DNA from: Parapedobacter sp037190485 | GTDB lineage: Bacteria > Bacteroidota > Bacteroidia > Sphingobacteriales > Sphingobacteriaceae | DNA: 64,000 nucleotides | Reading direction: 5' to 3' | Assembly (NCBI GenBank): GCA_037190485.1 | Contig: JBBCJB010000037.1 | Location: 62,001 to 126,000, forward strand | Shown here: piece by piece, positions 54,213 through 62,238 of the stretch | Layout: each line of letters starts with the position of its first letter | How positions within the stretch are numbered: position 1 is the stretch's first letter | Program-made: the position numbers and the translations under genes | Notes under the pieces: model-generated | Database searches by the model: none | The model's input: only the letters and a program-made list of their open reading frames with translations | Told to the model about the DNA's origin: nothing

Positions 54213-55709
54213 ATGGAAAGATTACGAAGGCTATTGCGTACCGTCGCGTTGGCGACCGTAGGCTTTCTCCCTAGCGTGCCTGGTTGGGCCGTCGAGTACA
54301 ACATCCTCGACTACGGGGCCATCGGCGATGGTAGGGCAATCAACACATTGGCCATTAACCGGGCCATCGAGGCCTGCGCGGCCGATGGGGGTGGGCGGGT
54401 ACTTGTCCCGCCAGGGGTGTTCCGCAGCGGGACCATCACCTTGTTCAGCAACGTGGAGTTGCACTTGGCCATGGGCGCGGTGCTATTGGCCAGTACCGAT
54501 CGCGCTGATTTCCCGCGCCAAGCGCAGCCCGCATACCGCTCGTTGAAGGATCGGGGCGGGTGGTTCGCCTTGATCTACGCGCGGGAAGCCCATGACATCG
54601 CCATCACCGGGCTGGGCACCATCGATGGCAACGGCGCCCTGCAGGAGCCCGATCCCCGGCTGTTCGGGGGCGACCTGGATGGCCGACCGCGGAACATCTT
54701 GCTCATCTCCTGCAAAGGCATCCGCGTGGAAGGCGTGAAAATGCGCAACTCCGGCATGTGGAACCAACATTACCTGGATTGCGAAGACCTCCTCATCGAT
54801 AGGATCGAGGTGTTCAACCACGCCAATCGCAATAACGACGGCATCGACATCGATGGCTGCAGGCGGGTGGTCGTTTCCAATTCGATCATCGATTCGGACG
54901 ATGACGGCATCACGTTGAAAAGCACCGGCCCCGCGGCCACGGAAGACGTGGTCATCACCAATTGCGTGGTATCGAGTTTCTGCAACGCGATCAAGGCAGG
55001 GACGGAGTCTTCCGGCGGGTTCCGCAACATCGCCATCAGCAATTGCGTCGTGAAGCCGAGCCGGAGCCAAACGGAACCGATCTTCGACACGCCACGCCAT
55101 GGGATCACGGGCATATCGCTCGAAATCGTGGATGGCGGCACCATGGAAGGCATCAGCATCAGTAACGTGACCATCGAGGGGACGGAATGCCCGCTGTACA
55201 TCAGGCTGGGCAATCGGGCCAGGAAGTATGCGGAAGATGTGGCGACCCCTAGCGTGGGCACGATGCGCAACATCACCATCAATAACCTGGTGGCCTACGA
55301 CACCGGCAATTTCAGCAGCTCGATAACGGCCATCCCCGGGCACGCCATCGAAAACGTGCAGTTGAGCAATGTCCAGTTCTTCAATCGCGGGGGGGTGGCT
55401 CCCGGCGATTACATCCCGAAAGCGATCGAAGTCGCCGAAGACGAGCATGGGTATCCGCAACCGACGGTATGGGGCAACCTGCCGTCTTCCTTGCTGTTCA
55501 TCCGGCACGTCCGCAACCTGTCGTTGGTCGGCTTTCAATTCGGGGCTGAATCACGTGACCCGCGTGCACCCGTCGTCGCGGTCGATACCGATCGCCTGCT
55601 CATCACCAACGGCATGCATACCGGCCAACACGTCGGTGGCATCCCGTTCATCCATACCGATGGGATGGGGGAGCACCGCGTGGATATCCCGTTTGGGTGG
55701 CGCGAATGA
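54213..55709 (+). CDS. Glycoside hydrolase family 28 (polygalacturonase-like) protein
   Basis: The 498-residue exported protein starts MERLRRLLRTVALATVGFLP and then DYGAIGDGRAINTLAINRAI, the pectate-lyase-superfamily beta-helix start. The GH28 Asp motifs are NNDGIDIDG (about 207-215) and DSDDDGITLKS (about 229-239). The GHG motif of classical polygalacturonases is replaced in this region by FCNAIKAGTES, as in some Bacteroidota relatives. The target is likely a galacturonan or rhamnogalacturonan side structure. It is the last gene of the PUL, six bases after the previous one. Confidence 0.9.
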   Translation: MERLRRLLRTVALATVGFLPSVPGWAVEYNILDYGAIGDGRAINTLAINRAIEACAADGGGRVLVPPGVFRSGTITLFSNVELHLAMGAVLLASTDRADFPRQAQPAYRSLKDRGGWFALIYAREAHDIAITGLGTIDGNGALQEPDPRLFGGDLDGRPRNILLISCKGIRVEGVKMRNSGMWNQHYLDCEDLLIDRIEVFNHANRNNDGIDIDGCRRVVVSNSIIDSDDDGITLKSTGPAATEDVVITNCVVSSFCNAIKAGTESSGGFRNIAISNCVVKPSRSQTEPIFDTPRHGITGISLEIVDGGTMEGISISNVTIEGTECPLYIRLGNRARKYAEDVATPSVGTMRNITINNLVAYDTGNFSSSITAIPGHAIENVQLSNVQFFNRGGVAPGDYIPKAIEVAEDEHGYPQPTVWGNLPSSLLFIRHVRNLSLVGFQFGAESRDPRAPVVAVDTDRLLITNGMHTGQHVGGIPFIHTDGMGEHRVDIPFGWRE

Positions 55710-55790
55710 ACGACTCCCACTTTATCAAAACAATTCAAGCCGTCCGCCTGTAATCAAAGGTAAAGTCAATAATAAGAAAAGGAGGAAAAA

Positions 55791-56354
55791 ATGGCTGATG
55801 AATTGAAAGGACGGAAAGTCGCGATATTGACGGCAGATGGTTTCGAGGAAGTTGAATTGACAAGCCCGCGCGACGCCATCCAATTGGCGGGCGGGCAGAC
55901 CCACATCGTATCGCCCAAACGCGATGTGGTACGCGCCAAGAAGGGTAACGACTGGAGCCTCGATTTCGACGTGGATGTTCCCTTGGATCAAGCGAGCGCA
56001 GCAAACTATGATGCCCTATTGATTCCCGGAGGCGTGATCAATCCCGACAAGCTCCGCGTGAATGAACAGGCGTTAGGCTTCGTCAGGGCATTTTTCAAGG
56101 CTGGCAAACCGGTCGCCGCCATCTGTCATGGACCACAGGTGCTGATCGATGCGGAAGTGGTGGAAGGCCGGAAAATGACTTCCGTGAAAAATATCCGCAA
56201 AGACCTCGTCAATGCAGGCGTATCGTGGGAAGACAGCGCCGTGGTGGTCGATCAGGGGCTGGTGACCAGCCGTACCCCCGATGACCTGCCCGACTTCAAC
56301 GAAAAGATCATCGAGGAGTTCGCCGAAGGGAAACATGCCGAGCAACATGCGTAA
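55791..56354 (+). CDS. PfpI/DJ-1-family type 1 glutamine amidotransferase-like protein
   Basis: This 187-residue protein starts MADELKGRKVAILTADGFEE. The nucleophile elbow Cys lies in AAICHGPQVL (about 111), with GGVINPDKLRVN before it, typical of the PfpI branch. Members act as proteases, glyoxalases or deglycases under stress. The ATG follows GGAGG (55781-55785) at five bases, one of the two strong Shine-Dalgarno sites in the window. Its 81-base leader separates it from the GH28 gene, so it is probably not part of the PUL. Confidence 0.92.
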   Translation: MADELKGRKVAILTADGFEEVELTSPRDAIQLAGGQTHIVSPKRDVVRAKKGNDWSLDFDVDVPLDQASAANYDALLIPGGVINPDKLRVNEQALGFVRAFFKAGKPVAAICHGPQVLIDAEVVEGRKMTSVKNIRKDLVNAGVSWEDSAVVVDQGLVTSRTPDDLPDFNEKIIEEFAEGKHAEQHA

Positions 56355-56362
56355 GGTGGGTA

Positions 56363-56395
56363 GGGGGTCATCGCACCCCCTTCACCGCCATTTTT
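56363..56395 (+). terminator. Weak terminator between pfpI-like and SMP-30 genes
   Basis: GGGGGT (56363-56368) pairs with ACCCCC (56375-56380), and a TTTTT run follows at 56391-56395. It overlaps the 3' end of the convergent SMP-30 gene. Confidence 0.4.
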
Positions 56396-57249
56396 AGCGT
56401 AAACACCTTATCGGTCGCGGTGATGAACAGGAAGTCGCGGTCCCTGCCGCCGAAACAGGCGTTGGCCGTCCAGTTGACCGGCACGTCGATGTGCTGGATG
56501 TGCTGGCCGTCGGGGCTGTACACATCGATCCCCTTGCCCGTGAGGTAGATATTCCCCCGCTCGTCGATCGTCATCCCGTCCGAACCCTGGGGCGCAAAGA
56601 ACCGGCGATCGGCGACCGAACCGTCGGCTTGGATGGCATAGCGGTAGATTTTCCGGTCACCGATATCGGCTACGTAAAGGTATTTCCCGTCGGGCGTGCC
56701 GATGATGCCATTCGGTTTCCGGAAGGCGTCGTCCAACCGGGTCAACGTTCCGTCGGTATCATAGCGATACAACGCCTGCGATTGCATCATCGGTTCGCTG
56801 CGCGCCCAATAGTCGCGTTGGTAATAGGGATCGGTGAAGTAGATGGTGCCGCTTGGGGATACCCACGCGTCATTGGGGCCGTTGAACAGCGAATCCCGGT
56901 AGTCGACCGCCAGTTTCTCGACTTGTTTGTCCATCCCGATGCGCCACAGTTCATAGCGTTCGTCGGCGCAGGCGATCAACCGGCCCTCGCGATCGAAATA
57001 CAGGCCATTGGATCGACCGGCGGGTTCCAAGAAAATCGAGAGTTCGCCGTCGGTGCCGTATTTCCAGATCCGGTCGTTGGGCTGATCGGTGAAGAAGACG
57101 TTCCCCTGGGCATCCACCGCGGGGCCCTCCGTGAACTTGAACCCCGCCGAGACCAATTGCAATTCGGCGCCCGGTGCCACCACCTGTGCCGAACACGTCA
57201 AACCATACCCGATAACCACTGAAAAGAAAATGTAACGCTTCATCTCCAT
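56368..57249 (-). CDS. Exported SMP-30/gluconolactonase-family protein
   Basis: The 293-residue protein has a signal peptide (MKRYIFFSVVIGYGLTCSAQ, preceded by Met-Glu if 57249 is the start). A six-bladed propeller follows with FKFTEGPAVDAQGNVFFTDQ, RSNGLYFDREGRLIACAD and LFNGPNDAWVSPSG. DAFRKPNGIIGTPDG carries the later ligands. It is periplasmic, unlike the PUL lactonase. Substrates may be sugar lactones or other esters. It stands upstream of no obvious partner. Confidence 0.9.
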   Translation of the reverse strand: MEMKRYIFFSVVIGYGLTCSAQVVAPGAELQLVSAGFKFTEGPAVDAQGNVFFTDQPNDRIWKYGTDGELSIFLEPAGRSNGLYFDREGRLIACADERYELWRIGMDKQVEKLAVDYRDSLFNGPNDAWVSPSGTIYFTDPYYQRDYWARSEPMMQSQALYRYDTDGTLTRLDDAFRKPNGIIGTPDGKYLYVADIGDRKIYRYAIQADGSVADRRFFAPQGSDGMTIDERGNIYLTGKGIDVYSPDGQHIQHIDVPVNWTANACFGGRDRDFLFITATDKVFTLKMAVKGVR

Positions 57250-57313
57250 TTTTTATTTACCTTACCTTATTTAAAAACCATTAGCCATTAACCATTGCCA
57301 TTTAACATCCACA

Positions 57314-59218
57314 TCATTCAACGATCTTGAAATCCGTCCGGCGATTGAGCTGGCGTCCGGCATCCGTATCATTGGTCGCGATGGGCTGGGACTGGCCATA
57401 CCCTTTGTACCGCAGCCGCTGGCTGGCGATACCCGCCCCGATGAGGTAATCGTGTACCGCCTTGGCCCGGCTTTCCGAAAGCACCTGGTTATGCGTCTCA
57501 TTCCCCGTGTTGTCGGTATGTCCACCGATCTCGATCCGGACATCCGGATTCAGGTTCAGGAACTCGGTCAGCTGGTCGAGGTCGCTCTTGGATCGCGCCA
57601 ACAGGGTATACCTGTTGATGTCGAAGAAGATGTTGCTCAGCGTCTCGGTATTCCCGGTCCGGATGGGTGCGAGTTCGATACGGATCTCATACCCATCGTC
57701 GATCCTGGTGCTGTCATCGAGGGGATAGTTTTCCGAGAAAAACAGGTAGCCTGGCTGTTTGATGTGCAGCGCATAGGTCTTGCCGAAGGGTAGGGGGGCC
57801 AGGAACGTGCCGTCTTCGTAATCGGCCTGTTCGTGGTACGACCGTTGATTGGTCACGATATCGGTCACTGTCACTTCCGCTTGGAGCGGCGAACCGCTTT
57901 CCGCATCCACGATGGTGCCCTTGAGGTAAGCCACCGGGTCGGGCCTCGCAGCCGGGGGCAGGTCGAACGAATAGATGTCCAAGCCACCCAACGCGTCGTT
58001 GCGGTTGGCCGCGAAGAAGGCTTGCCGGCCATTCATGCTTACCGATAGCGCTCGCTGTTCGTGGTGGTCGTTGATTGGATAGCCCAAGTTGACGGGCTGC
58101 TGCCAGCGCCCGGCGCTATCGAGTCGGCTCTTGAAGATATCCTTGTCGCCGAAACCCGGCCAACCGTCCGAAACGAAATAGAGCGTGCGGTTGTCGGCAT
58201 GGATGTACGGCGAGCTCTCGTCATAGGGCGTATTGATCGATGGCCCCAGGTTCTGCGGCACACCCCATTGGCCATCGGGTTGCAGCGTGGACTTCCAGAT
58301 ATCGTATCCACCCTGCCCGCCGGGGCGATTGCTGACGAAGTAGAGCGTGCGCCCATCGGCACCCAGTGCGGGCTGCGCTTCCCATCCGCGACCATTGATG
58401 GGCGTGCCGAGGTTGTGGGGCTCGCCCCAGCCGTTGCCCTCGCGGCGCGACACATAGATGTCGCAGCTCCCCAAGCCGTCTGGCCGATTGCATCCCGTGA
58501 AAAAGAGGTACTTGCCATCGGGCGATAGGCAATGGGCGCCCTCGTTGTACAATGCGGAATTGACCGCCCCTTCCAGGAAATGGGCCGTCGTCCACGTCCC
58601 GCTGCTGTCTTGCGTGCTTTCGAAAAAATTCTCCTGGTTATCGATCTTGCGGGTGAAGATGATCGTCCGGTGATCGGCCGTGAGCTTCGGGAAATATTCG
58701 TCGTGTTCGCTGTTGATGGGTGCGCCGGGATTCCGGGGGAGGAACGCTGCGGGATGCTCCAGTGCCGCGAGGCTGAAGGTGCAGTCTGCGATATACTTGG
58801 CGGTAAGCCGCTTGCTGGATGCCGAAAGCCCCGGCGTACCCGCGTATCGGCGCAAGGCAGCCAACGCCTCGCCGTAATGGCCGCTGTGCAACAGGCTCTC
58901 GCCCAATCCGAACCAAGTCAGGGGCGTAAGCGCGGGATCCAGCGAGGCGACGCGGGCATACTGGCCGGCCGCTTCCGGGTAACGCCGTTGGCTCCGGAAG
59001 ATGTCGCCCAATTGTTGGTGCGCGGTCGCAAAACCGGTATCCAGTGCGATGGCGCTTTGCAACGAGGCGATGGCCTGGTCGTATTGCCGTGCCTTCAAGT
59101 GCCCCCCCGCACGCTCGAAGGCCTGTTGCGCCTTCCGGTTGCGCGAGGCCTCCTGCGCGTATCCATCCATGCAGCATAGCAAGCCCAATGACAATAGGAT
59201 GGATAGCGTTCTTCGCAT
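57314..59218 (-). CDS. Exported TPR, PD40 repeat and OmpA-domain protein
   Basis: The 634-residue protein has a signal peptide (about 1-21, LLCCMDGYAQ). A TPR region (about 30-135) is followed by WD40-like PD40 repeats (about 170-400) with motifs CLSPDGKYLFFTG, ALGADGRTLYFVSNRPGG and VSMNGRQAFFAANR. A carboxypeptidase-regulatory-like domain lies near 420-500. The C-terminal OmpA peptidoglycan-binding domain contains FFDINRYTLL and IEIGGHTDNTGNETHN. It probably links the outer membrane to the cell wall, as similar proteins in gliding Bacteroidota do. No partner gene is adjacent. Confidence 0.92.
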   Translation of the reverse strand: MRRTLSILLSLGLLCCMDGYAQEASRNRKAQQAFERAGGHLKARQYDQAIASLQSAIALDTGFATAHQQLGDIFRSQRRYPEAAGQYARVASLDPALTPLTWFGLGESLLHSGHYGEALAALRRYAGTPGLSASSKRLTAKYIADCTFSLAALEHPAAFLPRNPGAPINSEHDEYFPKLTADHRTIIFTRKIDNQENFFESTQDSSGTWTTAHFLEGAVNSALYNEGAHCLSPDGKYLFFTGCNRPDGLGSCDIYVSRREGNGWGEPHNLGTPINGRGWEAQPALGADGRTLYFVSNRPGGQGGYDIWKSTLQPDGQWGVPQNLGPSINTPYDESSPYIHADNRTLYFVSDGWPGFGDKDIFKSRLDSAGRWQQPVNLGYPINDHHEQRALSVSMNGRQAFFAANRNDALGGLDIYSFDLPPAARPDPVAYLKGTIVDAESGSPLQAEVTVTDIVTNQRSYHEQADYEDGTFLAPLPFGKTYALHIKQPGYLFFSENYPLDDSTRIDDGYEIRIELAPIRTGNTETLSNIFFDINRYTLLARSKSDLDQLTEFLNLNPDVRIEIGGHTDNTGNETHNQVLSESRAKAVHDYLIGAGIASQRLRYKGYGQSQPIATNDTDAGRQLNRRTDFKIVE

Positions 59219-59263
59219 GGATGCAACGATTTACGAAACGCTAAGGTAATGGTTTTCCGCGAA

Positions 59264-60028
59264 CTATCGTTGCTTAAATTCCATGAGCAGCTTTTTGGTC
59301 TCGGGGCTGAGCGCCAAGCGGCCGCTGATGGCCGCCTGCTCGTGCAGCAGCGTGGCCCAGTGATCCGTACCGCGCCACAGCGTACGCTTGAGCGCGGATA
59401 GGGCATCCGGGCTCTTGCCGAGCAAGGATGCGCAGAACCGCTGGATGGCGCCGTCCATCGCATCGATGGTCGGCTCGACTTCATGCAACAGCCCGCGTTG
59501 ATGGCACCATGCGGCATCGAAGAACGAGCCGGGGTTCAACGACAGTTGCGTCAACGCCGATACGCCGATTTTCCGCTCGATCGCCGGGGCGATCACGAAA
59601 GGCCCGATGTTGATGCCGATCTCGCTGAGTTTCACCGCTGCCTGTGCGGTGGCAAACGCATAGTCGCATGCGGCGATAAGGCCGACGCCGCCGCCCACCG
59701 CCTTGCCCTGCACGCGTCCGATGGTGAGCTTCGGCGATTCACGGATCGCGTTGATCACCGCGGCAAAGCCCGAAAAGAACGCGTGGCCGGACGCCTCGTC
59801 AGCAATGGCCAACAATTCATCGAAGCTCGCCCCGGCACAGAATGTACGGTCGCCATCGCTTTTCAGCAGCAACAGCTTCACGGCGGGGTTTTCACCGGCC
59901 TCGCGCAACTGCTCGGCCAATTGCCCGAGCAAACCGGACGGCAGGGCGTTGTGCGCCGGATGGCCGAAGGTGACCACGGCCAATCCATCGGGTTGTACCC
60001 GGGTGGTTACGGCTCCGGACGCTGGCAT
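59264..60028 (-). CDS. Enoyl-CoA hydratase/isomerase family protein
   Basis: The start MPASGAVTTRVQPDGLAVV overlaps the upstream stop by one base (TGATG) and gives 254 residues. The crotonase fold shows DRTFCAGASFDELL (oxyanion hole) and GRVQGKAVGGGVGLIAACDY, then LSEIGINIGPFV. It would act on an enoyl-CoA or related thioester. A frame extending 56 codons upstream lies within the guanylyltransferase gene and was rejected. The coupling to a mannose gene looks like chance operon structure. Confidence 0.88.
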   Translation of the reverse strand: MPASGAVTTRVQPDGLAVVTFGHPAHNALPSGLLGQLAEQLREAGENPAVKLLLLKSDGDRTFCAGASFDELLAIADEASGHAFFSGFAAVINAIRESPKLTIGRVQGKAVGGGVGLIAACDYAFATAQAAVKLSEIGINIGPFVIAPAIERKIGVSALTQLSLNPGSFFDAAWCHQRGLLHEVEPTIDAMDGAIQRFCASLLGKSPDALSALKRTLWRGTDHWATLLHEQAAISGRLALSPETKKLLMEFKQR

Positions 60029-61110
60029 CAACTGTAGGTGTTTCCGAATTTCTCCTTGACGTCGGCCACGATCTGCTTCACGCCTTGTTCCTGATCCTTC
60101 GGACAGATCATCAACGTGTCTTCCGACTGGACCACGATGAAATTGTGGAGCCCTTTGATGATGACCAGTTTTTCCTTGGGTGTATGGATCATGCAATTGG
60201 ACGAGTCATACACGATCACGTTTTCAGGCGACGTGGACACGTTGCCCAGATAGTCCCTTTCAGCCAGTTCGTGCACCGATGCCCATGTCCCCAGGTCGGA
60301 CCATCCGAAGTCGGTCGGGAGGACGTAGACGTTATCCGCCTTTTCCATGACAGCGAAATCGATGGAAATGTTCACGCATCGGATGAAGGCCCCCGAGATG
60401 AATTTGGCTTCGCGATCGGAATTGTAGATCTCGGCGCCTTCCTTGAATACGTCGTTCATTTCGGTCTGGTATTTATCGAACGCTTGGATGATCGATTTCG
60501 CCGACCAGATGAATATACCGGCGTTCCACAGGAAATCGCCGCTTTGCAAAAAGGTCTTGGCCAATTCCAGGTTGGGCTTTTCCGTGAAAAGCTTCACTTT
60601 CTTGAAGCCCGCCACCGGAGCGCTCTTGCCGTATTGGATGTAGCCGTATCCGGTATCCGGACGCGAGGGCTTGATGCCCAGGGTGACGAGCCAATCGTGG
60701 CTCTCGGCACATTTGAGCCCCTTGAGCACATCACTGGCAAAAACTTCCGGCTCCAGGATCAGGTGATCGGCTGGCGCGATCACCATGGTGGCGTCGGGAT
60801 TGAGCTGCTGGATCTTGTGGCTCGCGTAAGCGATGCACGGTGCCGTGTTGCGCATGATGGGTTCGAGGATGAGTTGTTGCGCCGACAGATCCGGCAGCTG
60901 CTCCCGGACCAGCTCGGCATACGATTCATTCGTGGCGATGAAGATGTTTTCCTGCGGCACGATCTTCAGGAATCGGTCGTAAGTCGTTTGGATAAGGGTT
61001 TTCCCCGTGCCCATCATGTCGATGAACTGCTTAGGTAGCTTGGTCCGGCTAACCGGCCAGAACCGGCTCCCGATACCGCCCGCCATGATGACGGCATAGT
61101 AATTCTTCAT
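60028..61110 (-). CDS. manC: Mannose-1-phosphate guanylyltransferase
   Basis: The 360-residue enzyme makes GDP-mannose from mannose-1-phosphate and GTP. The nucleotide motif GGIGSRFWPVSRTKLPKQF lies at about 9-27. IMRNTAPCIAYASHKI (about 101), FTEKPNLE and FLWNAGIFIWSA are family signatures. The short length without a PMI domain fits a single-function enzyme. ATG 61110 is used; a start 12 codons earlier remains possible. It feeds surface polysaccharide synthesis, which suits the KpsF-like gene upstream. Confidence 0.93.
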   Translation of the reverse strand: MKNYYAVIMAGGIGSRFWPVSRTKLPKQFIDMMGTGKTLIQTTYDRFLKIVPQENIFIATNESYAELVREQLPDLSAQQLILEPIMRNTAPCIAYASHKIQQLNPDATMVIAPADHLILEPEVFASDVLKGLKCAESHDWLVTLGIKPSRPDTGYGYIQYGKSAPVAGFKKVKLFTEKPNLELAKTFLQSGDFLWNAGIFIWSAKSIIQAFDKYQTEMNDVFKEGAEIYNSDREAKFISGAFIRCVNISIDFAVMEKADNVYVLPTDFGWSDLGTWASVHELAERDYLGNVSTSPENVIVYDSSNCMIHTPKEKLVIIKGLHNFIVVQSEDTLMICPKDQEQGVKQIVADVKEKFGNTYS

Positions 61111-61175
61111 GTTGTCGCTTATTTGCTTATGCTGCTTATTTGCCATTGAAAATCGTAACCTCCACCCGTAAATCC

Positions 61176-62141
61176 CTAGACCATCCCTTCCTTCAGCAAG
61201 TCATGCAAATGGATGATGCCATCATACGATTGACCATCCAAGACCAATAACTGCGTGATGTTGCATGCGCGCATGATCGACAGCGCATTGATGGCCAACT
61301 CACCGGCCGCGATCGTTTTGGGCGCACGCCCCATGATGTCAGCGGCCGTCAGCTCGTCGATGTGACGGTGGTTTTCCAACATGCGCCTGATGTCCCCGTC
61401 GGTCACGATGCCGGCCAGCGCACCCCGATCCACCACGGCCACCGCGCCGAGCCGGTACCTGGTGATGGCCACGATCACGTCCCTGACGGATGCATCGGAC
61501 GCGACCGACGGTTTGCCATTGTGTGCCGACAGATCGGAAACCCTGAGGTACAGCCGCTTGCCCAGCGACCCGCCGGGATGGTACCTCGCGAAATCCCGAT
61601 CGCTGAACTGGCGGCATTCCAACAGGCAAATGGCCAGCGCATCGCCCATGGCCAATTGAGCCGTCGTGCTCGTGGTCGGCGCCAGGTTATGCGGACAGGC
61701 CTCCTTTTCCACGGTGGTGTCTAGGACATGATCCGCCTGATCCGCCAAGTACGATTGCATATTCCCGACCAACGCGACCAGCGAATTGCCCGACTGCCTC
61801 AGCAAGGGCACCAACACCTTGATTTCAGGGGTATTGCCGCTTTTGGACAGTACCATCACCAGGTCATCGGCCTGGATGATCCCCAGGTCTCCGTGTATCG
61901 CATCCGCCGCATGCATGAACGTGGCCGGGGTTCCGGTTGAATTCAATGTAGCCACGATTTTTTGCGCGATGATGGCGCTTTTGCCCACGCCGGTCACGAC
62001 CACGCGCCCTTTCAAGGCCAACACCTTCGTTACCACCGCAATGAAATCACTATCAATTCGTTCTGTGAGTTTGTTCAAAGCAACCGCCTCTTGCGTCAAT
62101 ACGCTAATTGCAATATTTTTGATTTCGGAATTGCTTTTCAC
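61176..62141 (-). CDS. KpsF/GutQ-family sugar-phosphate isomerase (arabinose-5-phosphate isomerase)
   Basis: The 321-residue protein starts with the SIS domain, including VVVTGVGKSAIIAQKIVATL and VLSKSGNTPEIKVL (about 92-105). Two CBS repeats at the C-terminus include AVVDRGALAGIVTDGDIRRML. It interconverts ribulose-5-phosphate and arabinose-5-phosphate for Kdo. A GTG start at 62141 is chosen because a -7 box lies at 62176-62183, so an ATG at 62198 would precede transcription. The resulting length matches the family. Confidence 0.92.
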   Translation of the reverse strand: MKSNSEIKNIAISVLTQEAVALNKLTERIDSDFIAVVTKVLALKGRVVVTGVGKSAIIAQKIVATLNSTGTPATFMHAADAIHGDLGIIQADDLVMVLSKSGNTPEIKVLVPLLRQSGNSLVALVGNMQSYLADQADHVLDTTVEKEACPHNLAPTTSTTAQLAMGDALAICLLECRQFSDRDFARYHPGGSLGKRLYLRVSDLSAHNGKPSVASDASVRDVIVAITRYRLGAVAVVDRGALAGIVTDGDIRRMLENHRHIDELTAADIMGRAPKTIAAGELAINALSIMRACNITQLLVLDGQSYDGIIHLHDLLKEGMV

Positions 62142-62175
62142 AAATATATTTTCTAATTTTAGATACTGATATGCG

Positions 62176-62183
62176 CAAAAATA
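62176..62183 (-). promoter_or_regulatory. Predicted -7 box of the KpsF-like gene
   Basis: The minus strand reads TATTTTTG, a full match to TAnnTTTG. It lies inside the longer annotation that begins at 62198 and is the main reason to use the GTG at 62141. Confidence 0.5.
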
Positions 62184-62238
62184 TGTTATTTTGGGCATTA
62201 ATAGGTTATCGGTCTATCTAAATTTTGCGAAGGGCGCA

